The position numbers were made by a program, and so were the translations under genes. Below the pieces are notes generated by a model. It worked only from the letters and a program-made list of their open reading frames with translations. It had not been told where the DNA came from and did no database searches. Positions 33,247 to 41,856 of a stretch of 48,977 bases of DNA are shown one piece after another. This DNA comes from Pseudomonadota bacterium (GTDB taxonomy: Bacteria > Pseudomonadota > Alphaproteobacteria > SHVZ01), in the NCBI GenBank assembly GCA_016195085.1, contig JACQAG010000023.1:1-48977 (forward strand). The letters run 5' to 3'. Each line of letters begins with the position of its first letter. Positions within the stretch are counted from its first letter, which is position 1.

Positions 33247-34128
33247 ATGACAACCCAAACCGCTTCGCATTTCATCGGCCTCAACGGCACCGAGTTCCAT
33301 TATGTCCGCGCGGGCTCCGGCGCGCCGTTGTTGCTGCTCCATGGCTGGCCGGAATTCTGGCTGACCTGGAAGCGGGTGATGGAGCGACTTGCCGACCATT
33401 TCGATCTAATCGCGCCGGATCTCCGCGGGTTCGGCAAGAGTGGCGAACTCGATCCGCCGCCCTCGGACCAAGTGGGACCCGACGCCCATGCCGCCGACAT
33501 GCTGGCGCTGCTGGATGCGCTCCGCATCGAGAAAGTCGGGATCGTCTCGCATGATGTCGGCGGCTATGTCGCGCAGAGCGTGGCGCGGCAGCATCCGGAT
33601 CGGATCACCGGCCTGTTCTTCTTCGATTGTGTCTATCCTGGAATCGGTGCCAGGTGGATCCAGCCCGATCACATCAAGGAGATCTGGTATCAATCCTTCA
33701 ATCAGCTTCCTTGGGCCGCCGAGCTGATCGGCTCGTCGCGCGATGCGTGCCGGATCTATTTCGGCAATCTGATCCGGCACTGGTCGGTCCGCAAGGACGC
33801 GTTTGACGATCTGCTCGAAGCCTGGGTAGACAATTTCATGTCGCGGGGCAATCTGCAGGGCGGCTTTAACTGGTACCGCAGCGCCAATGCGACGCGCATC
33901 GCTATTATGAAGGGCGAGCTGCCGCCCCCGCCGCCGATCGCCGTGCCGACGCGTGTTCTGTGGGGTGCCGGCGAAACCGTTCTCCCGGTCGCCTGGGCCG
34001 ACAAGCTGGACCAATATTTCACCGACCTAGAATTCTCGATCATGGACGGAGTCGGCCATTTTCCGCATGTCGAAGATCCGGACCGGTCGGCGGCCGCGAT
34101 CGCGACGTTTTTCAAGAGATTTCCCTAA
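33247..34128 (+). CDS. alpha/beta hydrolase, epoxide hydrolase / haloacetate dehalogenase-like
   Basis: A 293-residue hydrolase (301 from an in-frame ATG at 33223). HGWPEF is the oxyanion block and SHDVGGY places an aspartate nucleophile, the mark of epoxide hydrolases and haloalkane or haloacetate dehalogenases rather than esterases. The base is the His of GVGHFPHVEDP. The acid region reads GAGETVLPVAW. No signal peptide is present. It is the first intact gene after the integrase remnant and probably part of the accessory region. Neither start has a strong ribosome-binding site. Confidence 0.85.
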   Translation: MTTQTASHFIGLNGTEFHYVRAGSGAPLLLLHGWPEFWLTWKRVMERLADHFDLIAPDLRGFGKSGELDPPPSDQVGPDAHAADMLALLDALRIEKVGIVSHDVGGYVAQSVARQHPDRITGLFFFDCVYPGIGARWIQPDHIKEIWYQSFNQLPWAAELIGSSRDACRIYFGNLIRHWSVRKDAFDDLLEAWVDNFMSRGNLQGGFNWYRSANATRIAIMKGELPPPPPIAVPTRVLWGAGETVLPVAWADKLDQYFTDLEFSIMDGVGHFPHVEDPDRSAAAIATFFKRFP

Positions 34129-34162
34129 AGGTTGGCGGCCATTCCTAGGCCGGTCGCGTGAC

Positions 34163-34525
34163 CTATGCTGGGTGTCCCGAATGCCTGCGTATGTCCCAGA
34201 TTTCATAGAGGGCCAACGCCAGGACGAGCACGCCGACAATAGCGACGTTCGCTGTCGGCACCAAAGCCACTATGCCGAGGACCCAGGGCGAGACCACGAG
34301 CCACACACCCAAAACGACGTTGACCCATTCCTCCCAAACACGGAAGGCAGTCAGCGTGATGTTCTGGAATAGGACCAGTCCCAGCCCGACCACAACAGCG
34401 TTCGTTGTTACCGTCTCGTCGTTGGCAAATTGAAGTGCCCATGGTGAGACGGACAGCCAGATGCCCAGGGCCAGGTTGAGCCAATCCTCCCACTGCTCAG
34501 GTCGCGAGAACTTGCCGATCGCCAT
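34163..34525 (-). CDS. SPW-repeat membrane protein
   Basis: A 120-residue inner-membrane protein with two SPW repeats (PF03779), WLNLALGIWLSVSPWAL and WVNVVLGVWLVVSPWVL, each followed by a second hydrophobic helix, giving four transmembrane segments. The function of the family is unknown. The N-terminus (MAIGKFSRPEQWEDWL) is usual for the family. It is convergent with the preceding hydrolase and its promoter side borders a MITE-like hairpin cluster (34550-34673). Confidence 0.93.
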   Translation of the reverse strand: MAIGKFSRPEQWEDWLNLALGIWLSVSPWALQFANDETVTTNAVVVGLGLVLFQNITLTAFRVWEEWVNVVLGVWLVVSPWVLGIVALVPTANVAIVGVLVLALALYEIWDIRRHSGHPA

Positions 34526-34549
34526 GTTGCCTCCTCGAACCGCCAGGCG

Positions 34550-34673
34550 GATCTAGTGTCCCGCCCCTTAAATTCGTCCGCGAATTTCAGGGATAAGCTG
34601 GCCGCTAATCTATTGAATCTAGTGTGATTCAGATTCCGAAGTTCGCCAACGAACTTCGGAATCATCACACTAG
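34550..34673. repeat. MITE-like double hairpin with CTAGTGT ends
   Basis: Two hairpins lie side by side. The first is CCCTTAAATTCG / CGAATTTCAGGG with loop TCCG (34565-34592, one mismatch). The second has outer arms CTAGTGTGAT (34619-34628) and ATCACACTAG (34664-34673), a three-base bulge, and inner arms GATTCCGAAGTTCG (34632-34645) and its complement (34650-34663) around CCAA. ATCTAGTGT occurs twice, before each hairpin. TA-ended inverted repeats of this type suggest a small non-autonomous element of the IS630/mariner kind, or a dispersed palindromic repeat. Confidence 0.65.
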
Positions 34674-34693
34674 CCGGTATTCGGGCTTTGGGC

Positions 34694-34957
34694 CTATCTC
34701 CCCACGCTTTCCCGCTGGGCCTTCGTTCCGAGGCCAATCCGCATCGCCGCCTTGGACCGCCCCTCTAAATACCGAGGGGCGACCATTGGATAATCCGCTG
34801 GCAGACCCCACTTGGCCCGATACTGCGTGGTGAAGCTGGCTTGATCCAGCAGCGTCCAGGCAGGCTCAACACCGCCAAGCCAGCTCTTGACCGATGGATT
34901 CTGCAGCATGCCGGGAGCTACCACCGAGCGGGCCTCGCGTGCTTGGGCTTTTGCCAT
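34694..34957 (-). pseudogene. MucR/Ros-family regulator, C-terminal remnant
   Basis: The frame ends in TTQYRAKWGLPADYPMVAP, then RYLEGRSKAAMRIGLG, which is the conserved C-terminus of MucR/Ros regulators (PF05443). The zinc-finger part with its two Cys and two His is absent; the first 40 residues here (AKAQAREARSVV onward) are unrelated. This looks like a fragment, truncated at the 5' side, in the accessory region. The unannotated gap beyond it (34958-35201) shows no gene I can support. Confidence 0.6.
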
Positions 34958-35201
34958 TGAACTCCAGGATGTGAATACTGCCGATGAGGTGTGCTGGTTG
35001 TCGAGACGGTGTCTGGATGGCTTCGCTGGAAGCAAACAGTTGCTTATCGACCGCGATACGCAAAACAGCATGGCGGTATTCACGGTTCCGGTCCGTGGCG
35101 GGACCGCCGATTGGCAAAGATCGCGGCTTTCTCCTACTCTTGCTGGCGAATGCGGGCCGTTGCGCCTGCATGCGCGATCGCCGACGCGAAGGAACCATGC
35201 C

Positions 35202-35828
35202 ATGGCCGCAGGCTGCCATCCCGCCGCTCCGCACCGAAAGCTTCGGGTTCCCGATTGGTACATCTCGAGCCTGATGCTCGACCGGGCGCTCGACGCCATC
35301 TTGCGGCGGGTGCAGAGGCTCGACCGCAAGCACGACGTGCCTTATCTCGCCGGCTACAGCAATGACGGCAAGACCATCTACATCGATCGCCACCTGCCGC
35401 GTGCGTTCCGCTATCGCGGCCGCGACATCGAGGTCGATCGCTACCTGATCCTGCATGAGGAGGTCGAGAAGACCCTCATCGACCAGCTCGGCCTGCACTA
35501 TCTGCATGCCCATCAGGTCGCCTTGCGGGCCGAGCAGGGTGCGGTGCGCGCCGGCAACATCCGCTGGCGCGATTACGACGGCTTCATGCAGAAATACGTG
35601 AAGCGCATCGGTGATGAGCGCCTCAGGAAGGTGCCGGCCGACCTCGATCTCAAGCCCTATCGCGACGAGCATGACAACGACTTGCTCCTGCGCATGCAGG
35701 AGGCGATCGACAAGGGTACCTTGCCGGATTCCTTCCGCCATGCCCGGCTGCTGACCGGGCTCGGCCGGGCGATGCCGGCGAAGCCGAAGCCGCCCGGGAA
35801 GGCGGCGCGGCGTCCGCGGCGAAAATGA
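35202..35828 (+). CDS. conserved hypothetical protein with HEEVEK motif
   Basis: A 208-residue protein with an ATG at 35202 behind GAAGGA. Features are VPYLAGYSNDGKTIYIDRHL, then YRGRDIEVDRYLILHEEVEK, LGLHYLHAHQVALRAE and a basic tail (KPPGKAARRPRRK). The clustered acidic and His residues (HEEVEK, then HYLHAH) resemble a metal site but are not the classical HExxH. From memory, similar proteins occur in Rhizobiales and related groups; no function is known to me. It lies in the accessory region, 46 bases before the exported protein gene. Confidence 0.7.
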   Translation: MAAGCHPAAPHRKLRVPDWYISSLMLDRALDAILRRVQRLDRKHDVPYLAGYSNDGKTIYIDRHLPRAFRYRGRDIEVDRYLILHEEVEKTLIDQLGLHYLHAHQVALRAEQGAVRAGNIRWRDYDGFMQKYVKRIGDERLRKVPADLDLKPYRDEHDNDLLLRMQEAIDKGTLPDSFRHARLLTGLGRAMPAKPKPPGKAARRPRRK

Positions 35829-35874
35829 CCGGCTCGATACGGCCCATAAGAACCGATCCATGGGAGGACTGGCG

Positions 35875-36540
35875 ATGATCACCACGACGCGCGTCTCCGC
35901 TTTGGTGTGCGTGGCGCTGCTCGCTTTCGCGTGGAGCACGCCCGCGCTGGCGCAGAGCACCATGAGCTTTTTCGTCACCAGCGTCGGCCTCGGCAAGGGT
36001 GCGGACCTCGGCGGGCTCGCCGGCGCCGACCAGCATTGCCAGGCGTTGGCACAAGGCGCGGGGGCCGGGGCGAAGTCCTGGCGCGCCTATCTCAGCACCC
36101 AGGGTGCCGGCGCGGTCAACGCGCGCGATCGCATCGGACCCGGCCCGTGGACCAACGCCAAGGGCGTGGTGGTCGCCAAGAGCGTCGATGACCTGCACGG
36201 CGCCGGCAACAACTTGACCAAGCAGACCGCGCTCACCGAGAAGGGGGCCACCGTCAACGGCCGCGGCGACACGCCCAACACCCACGACATCCTGACCGGC
36301 GCGACGCCGGAGGGCCGCGCGTTCGCAGGGGACGCCGACATGACGTGCAAGAACTGGACGAGCAGCACCCAGGGGACGGCCATGCTCGGCCATTCGGATC
36401 GCACCGGGCTGGATGAGAGCGCGCCGGCGAAGTCGTGGAACTCTTCGCATCCCTCGCGCGGGCCCGGCGGCGGCTGCGCCCAGGACGACCTCAAAAGCAC
36501 CGGCGGCGCCGGCTTGCTCTATTGCTTTGCGACCAACTGA
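35875..36540 (+). CDS. exported lectin/endostatin-like conserved hypothetical protein
   Basis: A 221-residue secreted protein. The ATG at 35875 follows GGGAGG at seven-base spacing and directly begins a signal peptide (TTRVSALVCVALLAFAWSTP, cleaved near ALAQS); an ATG at 35860 is less likely. The mature part starts MSFFVTSVGLGKGADLGGLA, followed by an ADQHC cysteine, AYLSTQGAGAVNARDRIGPG, and three more Cys (DMTCKNW, GGGCAQDD, LLYCFAT). This resembles the lectin-like/endostatin-like exported proteins of alphaproteobacteria. The function is unknown; it may bind carbohydrate. Confidence 0.7.
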   Translation: MITTTRVSALVCVALLAFAWSTPALAQSTMSFFVTSVGLGKGADLGGLAGADQHCQALAQGAGAGAKSWRAYLSTQGAGAVNARDRIGPGPWTNAKGVVVAKSVDDLHGAGNNLTKQTALTEKGATVNGRGDTPNTHDILTGATPEGRAFAGDADMTCKNWTSSTQGTAMLGHSDRTGLDESAPAKSWNSSHPSRGPGGGCAQDDLKSTGGAGLLYCFATN

Positions 36541-36583
36541 GCGGCGAGGACGTTACCTCGGGAGCGCTTCGGAGGGAGATTGC

Positions 36584-36605
36584 GGGGGCTCCGCATCGGG
36601 CCCCC
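36584..36605. terminator. hairpin between convergent genes, possible terminator
   Basis: GGGGGC (36584-36589), CCG-CAT-CGG and GCCCCC (36600-36605) form a stem of nine pairs with one bulged T. It lies between the ends of the lectin-like gene and fliG. There is no T-run, so termination is only inferred from position. Confidence 0.35.
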
Positions 36606-36634
36606 CGGCGCTGGCAGCAACGTCGTAGGCCCGG

Positions 36635-37651
36635 TCAGTAAACGAGCTCGTCGCCGCCCTTGCTGTCCGACAGCACGATGTCGCCCCTGGCCGCCATCTC
36701 CTTCGCCAGGTTCACCATGTAGGTCTGCGCCTCTTCCACCTCCTTGCGGCGGATTGGGCCCATGGAGGCCATGTCCTCGCGCAGGAGCTTGCCGGCACGT
36801 TCGGACATGTTGGAGAAGAACAGGTCCCGCAGCGTCTCCGAGGCGCCCTTGAGGGCGAGCGCCAGCTTCTGCTTCTCCGCACCGCGCAGCATGGCCTGTA
36901 CACCCGTGGGATCGAGACGGCCCAGATCCTCGAAGGTGAACATCAGCGCCTTGACCTTCTCGGCCGAATCCTTGTTGCGCTCCTCCAAGGCGCCGAGGAA
37001 GCGCGCCTCGGTGGCGCGGTCGAGGCCGCTGAAAATCTCGGCGATCATTTCATGGGTATCGCGCCGGCTGGTGCGGGCGAGGTTGCTCATGAACTCGGTC
37101 CTGAGCGTGCGCTCGACGTCGGAGAGCACATCCTTCTGCACCGCCTCCATGCGCAGCATCCGCATCACCACTTCCATGGCGAAGTTTTCGGGCAGGAGCT
37201 GCAGCACCTTCGCGGTGTGGTCGGCGCGGATCTTGCCGAGCACGACGCCGACGGTCTGCGGGTATTCGTTCTTGAGATAGTTGGCGAGCACCAGCTCGTT
37301 CACATTGGCAAGCTTGTCCCACATGGTGCGCCCGGCGGGGCCGCGAATCTCCTCCATGATGTCGTTGACCCGATCGTCGCCCAGCGCCTTCTTCAGCAGA
37401 CGTTCGGTCGAATCGAAGGTGCCGGTGAGCGATCCGGTGGAGGAGATCTGCTCGGCGAACTCCACGAACAGCCGCTCGACCACGTTCGAGGAGACGGTGC
37501 CGAGATTGGCCATGGTCTGCGAGATTTCCTTGATCTCGTCGTCGCTCATCAGCGCAAAGAGCTTGGAGGCATGCTCCTCGCCCAGGCTCATGAGCAGCAT
37601 CGCGGCTTTTTCCGGTCCGCTGAGCGCCCGGTAGTCTTCACGGACTCGCAT
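36635..37651 (-). CDS. fliG: flagellar motor switch protein FliG
   Basis: Cytoplasmic rotor protein, 338 residues, joining the MS ring (FliF), FliM and the stators. All three parts are present: the N-terminal domain ([20 protein letters not shown]), the middle domain with [14 protein letters not shown] in place of EHPQ, as in other alphaproteobacteria, and the C-terminal torque-generating domain ([44 protein letters not shown]). The start [15 protein letters not shown] is at 37651. No other flagellar gene is in the window, which is unusual since fliG normally sits with fliF and fliH. Full length and conserved motifs argue that it is functional. Confidence 0.95.
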   Translation of the reverse strand: MRVREDYRALSGPEKAAMLLMSLGEEHASKLFALMSDDEIKEISQTMANLGTVSSNVVERLFVEFAEQISSTGSLTGTFDSTERLLKKALGDDRVNDIMEEIRGPAGRTMWDKLANVNELVLANYLKNEYPQTVGVVLGKIRADHTAKVLQLLPENFAMEVVMRMLRMEAVQKDVLSDVERTLRTEFMSNLARTSRRDTHEMIAEIFSGLDRATEARFLGALEERNKDSAEKVKALMFTFEDLGRLDPTGVQAMLRGAEKQKLALALKGASETLRDLFFSNMSERAGKLLREDMASMGPIRRKEVEEAQTYMVNLAKEMAARGDIVLSDSKGGDELVY

Positions 37652-37888
37652 CGCTCGCCTCCAGGGTGTCCCCGCAGAAGCCCGTCAGCGACTCCATTGC
37701 CACGGTGCTGGTGCGGTCATCGTGAGGTCTACTGGTTGCGCGGCAAAGATCTCCAGGAGCTGGCGTCGGAGCTACGGTCTCTTGGTTCGGGCGGCGCTCG
37801 AGACGGCATCGGGCAGCGTCGTGCTCACGACTTCGCGACGTTCCGGATCGTTCTCGATGAGAAGGACCATGGCCATCGACCGTCCCGC

Positions 37889-37981
37889 TCGACGTTCAAC
37901 CGTTGTTGCAACAACGTCAAATACGACTATTTGCCGCCGATTAACTACAAATTTGAAATAAAGTCAAATGGTCGACCGCGT
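37889..37981. repeat. 93-base intergenic element, copy A
   Basis: It matches copy B (40398-40490) at 76 of 93 positions without gaps. It contains a perfect 16-base palindrome at 37901-37916 (CGTTGTTGCAACAACG), the conserved GATTAACTACA core and AATAAAGTCAAA. Read on the minus strand it begins with TTGACT, a good -35. It lies 240-330 bases upstream of fliG. The rest of the 383-base gap (37652-38034) shows no gene I can support. Confidence 0.8.
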
Positions 37982-38034
37982 GCGCGCCCCTAGGACCTGC
38001 TCCAATCGGGTCCAATTGACCACCAGCATTTGGC

Positions 38035-39150
38035 TCAGAAGTAGGATTGCAGCCCGCCTCGCCGGCGGACGTCGAGCGTGGCGCAATGGAACGCGCCACC
38101 GAAGGGCCCGTAGCTCAGGAACGCGCAAGCAATGGGCTCGAACCCCCAGTCCTTGAACGCCTTGATCAGGGTGGGCTGGGACTGGTCGACGATCACCCGC
38201 TTTTCATCCAGCATCAGCGTGTTGATGCTGGTCCAGGGGCTGCACATCGAGATCTTGGTCATGATTCCCTCGACCGGATCCGGCCTGGGCGCGATCAGCA
38301 CGTCCCACGTCTTCAGCACCGGCGGCAGCCGGTCGATGTCGACATAATCGGGATTCACCAGCACCTTGCCCGGACAGAGCGGGATGAACGAGCTGTCGAT
38401 GTGCATCGGCTGACGACAGATCGAGACGATCTCGTGGATCCGGAAGCGCTCCCCCAGGTGACGGCGCAGCCATTCGATGCCGGCCGCGTTGGTGACGTTG
38501 CTCTGCGTCACAAAGAGGTCGCGGCCGCAGCGAACGAAATCCGCCGCGTCGAACACCGGCTCCCATTCCGTGATCGTGTAGCGGAGCGTCTCTCCCTGCT
38601 TCGGCACTTGGTAGCGGTGATTGTAAAGCGCGTCCAGCAGCTGCGGGCGGGGTGCGGAGGTCCAGCGCGCGCCCTTGGAGAAATACTCCTTGAACAGCGT
38701 CCGATACGCATCGCCTTCGAAGTGGCGCGAGCGCCAGCACATGGGCGTTTCGATGATCTCATCGCCGATCACCAGGAATCCGTCGCGCGGACAGGCGATG
38801 CAGAACCCGGCGCTGGACCAGGCGGGCGTGCGGAAGCGTCTGGCGTGGTTTGCTACGTCAGGCCGGCGCACCGTGACGCCGGCGCTTTCCAGGATGCGAA
38901 TGAAGCCGTCCAGCTCCTTTTGCGCGCGCTTCACCATCCATTGCGGATAGCGGAAGCCGGCGACGAGGCGATGCAGCTTGGCCGTGAAATTCGGGACGTT
39001 GAAGGTGACGGTGACATGATAGGGCGGGATCACCGCGCCTTCGAGCCGGCCGACAATCACCTCTTCGAGCGGATCCCACTCGTTCCAGGAATTCACCACG
39101 CCCATGGATGCCGGATCGATCTCGGTCACCGGCTTATGCATCACATCCAT
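38035..39150 (-). CDS. amidinotransferase of the AGAT family
   Basis: A 371-residue arginine:glycine-type amidinotransferase. The catalytic Cys356 is in GGAFHCATLDVRRRG, His250 and Asp252 in MHIDSSF, and Asp204 in FDAADFVRCGRDLF. The opening NSWNEWDPLEEVIVGRLEGA is nearly identical to the AGAT signature. These enzymes move the amidino group of arginine to an amine, giving guanidinoacetate, or inosamine derivatives in aminoglycoside and cyanotoxin pathways. The acceptor here is unknown. It lies 89 bases downstream of a flippase-like membrane protein on the same strand, so both may be one unit. Confidence 0.92.
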   Translation of the reverse strand: MDVMHKPVTEIDPASMGVVNSWNEWDPLEEVIVGRLEGAVIPPYHVTVTFNVPNFTAKLHRLVAGFRYPQWMVKRAQKELDGFIRILESAGVTVRRPDVANHARRFRTPAWSSAGFCIACPRDGFLVIGDEIIETPMCWRSRHFEGDAYRTLFKEYFSKGARWTSAPRPQLLDALYNHRYQVPKQGETLRYTITEWEPVFDAADFVRCGRDLFVTQSNVTNAAGIEWLRRHLGERFRIHEIVSICRQPMHIDSSFIPLCPGKVLVNPDYVDIDRLPPVLKTWDVLIAPRPDPVEGIMTKISMCSPWTSINTLMLDEKRVIVDQSQPTLIKAFKDWGFEPIACAFLSYGPFGGAFHCATLDVRRRGGLQSYF

Positions 39151-39239
39151 TCCGCCTCCCTTAGCGTGCTCATCCTAGTGCCGTGAATCAGAAATTCGTG
39201 GCGGCGAAATTCGGAACCGGCACACCAGCGCCCCAGCCT

Positions 39240-40268
39240 TCAATCATTGGCGAGCGTCGTCGACTCGCCGGCGATGCGATAAAGCGGCGGCAGGGACCGC
39301 GTCAGCCGCGCTTCCAGCCGATGCCAGACATACAGGGCCGGCAAGCCCAGCACGATTTCCGGGACCCGCTTCACCAAGGACAGCGCAATCGCGGTTTGCG
39401 GATCGATCCCCAACAATTGCCCAAGCAGGATGAAGCCGCCCTCCTGCACCCCAAGCGCGCCCGGCACCGGGAAGGCCGCACCCCGCAAGGCCTGCCCGAG
39501 ACTCTCCAGGATCAACGCCTGCGCAAACGATGCATCGTGGCCCATCCAGTAGAGGGCGATCCAGATCTCGAGGACGCCCATCAGCCACGCGGCGATATGG
39601 AGCAGCAGCGAGACCCCGAGCGCGGCGGGCCGCCGCCAGATTGTGCCGAGCGCCTCGGCCAATCGGAGCGGGTTGATCGAAAAGGCGCGCTTCGATCCGG
39701 ACTTGGACCAGCGGGCCGCCTGCGCCACCACGAAGCGTTCGATCGCGCCGACGCCGCCAAAACGCAACGCGGCGAAGAATCCCGCGAGCGCGAGAAACGC
39801 CACACCTGTTCCGGCCAGGGCCCACTCGGTCAGTTCCTCGGCCCCGGCGACCCCCGCCAAGAGTGCGACGCCGATCAGCGCGAACACCGCTTGCCCCGAG
39901 GCCTGCAGCAGAACATCGATCAGGATGCCGGCGCCGGCCACGCCGGCGGCGACGCCCCAGAAGGTCAGCAGCCGCGCGCCGATGATCTCGCCGCCCACGG
40001 TCGCGACCGGCAAGAGGACGTTGATCCCCTCCCGAATCCAGCGCAGCAGCGGCCACACGCCGAGCGGCAGTCCGCGGAGGTCGAGCAGCAAGACCGCCCA
40101 GGCGCCGGCGCATACGGCAATGATGGAAGCGCGCACGGCAACGACCGGAACCAGCCCGAAGCCGACGCGCGCGAATATGTCGAACACGCTAGCCGCGTCG
40201 TTGAAAACGATCAGCGCGATCGCGAGCGCCAAGCCAAAGGGCACTCCCAAATAGACGCCGATCTTCAT
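39240..40268 (-). CDS. flippase-like membrane protein (LPG synthase TM domain / HpnL type)
   Basis: A 342-residue polytopic protein with about eight or nine helices of the LPG_synthase_TM (PF03706) family. Family blocks include the RWIREGINVLLPVATVGGE-type loop and the FPVPGALGVQEGGFILLGQL segment near the C-terminus. HpnL, a hopanoid-associated relative, belongs here; others move or anchor lipids. The ATG at 40268 is preferred because it begins MKIGVYLGVPFGLALAIALI; a GTG at 40304 adds a Gly-rich leader. Its neighbour is the amidinotransferase gene, which suggests a guanidinylated or amino-lipid, but no evidence ties them. Confidence 0.88.
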   Translation of the reverse strand: MKIGVYLGVPFGLALAIALIVFNDAASVFDIFARVGFGLVPVVAVRASIIAVCAGAWAVLLLDLRGLPLGVWPLLRWIREGINVLLPVATVGGEIIGARLLTFWGVAAGVAGAGILIDVLLQASGQAVFALIGVALLAGVAGAEELTEWALAGTGVAFLALAGFFAALRFGGVGAIERFVVAQAARWSKSGSKRAFSINPLRLAEALGTIWRRPAALGVSLLLHIAAWLMGVLEIWIALYWMGHDASFAQALILESLGQALRGAAFPVPGALGVQEGGFILLGQLLGIDPQTAIALSLVKRVPEIVLGLPALYVWHRLEARLTRSLPPLYRIAGESTTLAND

Positions 40269-40397
40269 GTCTGCAAATCCGTTTCCTCCGCCGCCGCCGG
40301 CCACCTTGGTCTGGCCGATCTTTTGTGCCAGGCGATTTGTTGGACTAAGGCTTGGCCGAGTGTTGATCGAGCGGTGTCGGGTTAGGTCTATCGGCCG

Positions 40398-40490
40398 TCG
40401 ACGCTCAACGACTGTTGAAACAACACCAAATACGACAAATTCGCGGCGATTAACTACAGATTTAAGATAAAGTCAAACGGTCGATCGCGT
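40398..40490. repeat. 93-base intergenic element, copy B
   Basis: A direct copy of 37889-37981 (76 of 93 positions). The palindrome is reduced to TGTTG-AAA-CAACA (40413-40425), while GATTAACTACA and GATAAAGTCAAA are retained. It lies 130-220 bases upstream of the flippase-like gene. The remainder of the 469-base gap (40269-40737) contains no supported gene. Confidence 0.8.
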
Positions 40491-40737
40491 CCCCGCGGCC
40501 GGCTGCCCCATGCAACGCCGCAACCGGGAACCTCGCGTTTCACCATCGACGTATTTGCTGCCTGGGAGATTCGCAGGAGCCGGCACACCCGCGGATATGC
40601 GGCGGGCGGCGTTTGCCCGTCGCTGCGCAAGACTTGAGTGGGGTGGGCTTCGCTTGCGGACATGAATCTGGACACCGATCGACCGCGCATTCGATCATGC
40701 CGCTCGCGACAAGCATCGAACTCACGGGGAGGGCGTC

Positions 40738-41856
40738 TTGAAGGGATTTCCGTTGCCGCAGAGCGGGCTCGAAGCGGCCGGCCTGCGGGTGGAGCAGATC
40801 GACCGGCTGGTTCGCCTCGTCGAACGGCATATCGCCGAGGGTCGGTACCCGGGCGCTCAGTTTGCGATTGCCCGAGGCGGCAAGCTCGCGGCGTTCCGCA
40901 GCTTCGGCAAAGCGACCCTCAAGCGGGAAGCTAACCAGAAGACGCTGTGGCTCCTCTATTCAAACACCAAGGTGGTGACCGCGGCGGCCTTGTGGGTGCT
41001 GGCCGAAGAGGGCGCCTTCCGCTTCACCGACCGCATCAGCGACCATGTGCCGATTTTCGCCCGCAACGGCAAGCGCGAGGTGACCGTATTGCAGCTCATG
41101 ACCCATCAAGGCGGGGTTCCGAGCGCCGTGGTGCCGCCCGAGGCGTGGGAAGATCATGCCTTGCTGAAGGAGACCGTGTGCAACTTCAGCCTGGAATGGA
41201 CCCCGGGCTCCCGCATCTTCTATCACGGCCAGTCGGCCCACTGGATCGCCGCCGTGCTGATCGAAGCGCTGACTGGCCAGGATTTCCGCCGGGTCATCCG
41301 CGAGCGGGTGCTGGCGCCGCTCGGCCTCGCCGACGAGCTGATGGTGGGTATGCCGGCGGCAGCGATGGCGCGCGCCGCCGACATGCACGAACCCGGCGGC
41401 AACGGCGTCGTGCCGATCGCCGACACCAACACGCCGGCATGGCGAAAGGCCGGCGCGCCCGGCGCCGGCGGCTATGCGAGCGCGCGCGCCATGGCGGCCT
41501 TCTATCAGATGATGCTGAACGGCGGCGAGCTGGCGGGCAAGCGCTTGCTCTCGCCGCGCACGCTCGGATACGCCATCCGCAACTGGACCGGCGAGCGCGT
41601 GGACGAGTTCATGGGAATGCCGATGCATCGCGGCATCGGCCCGCATCTCCGCGGCACCACCCCCACCATCCGCGGCCTCGGCAGCTTCGCCTCGCCCGCC
41701 ACCTTCGGCCATGGCGGCGTCGGCAGCTCCTATTGCTGGGGCGATCCGGATTCCGGCGTGTCTTTCGCCTATCTCACCAACTGCCGCGCGCCCGATCCCT
41801 GGCACAGCCAGAGGCTGGATCAGGTGAGCAATCTCGTGCACTCGGCCATCCTGTGA
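40738..41856 (+). CDS. serine hydrolase of the beta-lactamase / class C family
   Basis: A 372-residue serine hydrolase of the class C beta-lactamase or esterase EstB fold. The nucleophile is in SNTK (S75, K78), the second motif is FYHGQS, and the third, in place of KTG, is FGHGGVGSS. No signal peptide is visible, so it is probably cytoplasmic and more likely an esterase or peptidase than a beta-lactamase. The start is a TTG at 40738 with GGGGAGGG just upstream. The stop overlaps the next gene's GTG (GTGA). Confidence 0.9.
   Translation: MKGFPLPQSGLEAAGLRVEQIDRLVRLVERHIAEGRYPGAQFAIARGGKLAAFRSFGKATLKREANQKTLWLLYSNTKVVTAAALWVLAEEGAFRFTDRISDHVPIFARNGKREVTVLQLMTHQGGVPSAVVPPEAWEDHALLKETVCNFSLEWTPGSRIFYHGQSAHWIAAVLIEALTGQDFRRVIRERVLAPLGLADELMVGMPAAAMARAADMHEPGGNGVVPIADTNTPAWRKAGAPGAGGYASARAMAAFYQMMLNGGELAGKRLLSPRTLGYAIRNWTGERVDEFMGMPMHRGIGPHLRGTTPTIRGLGSFASPATFGHGGVGSSYCWGDPDSGVSFAYLTNCRAPDPWHSQRLDQVSNLVHSAIL

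Noticed and set aside
34866-35996. 376-codon minus-strand frame
   Set aside because: It spans the antisense of the HEEVEK protein and has no coherent domain.
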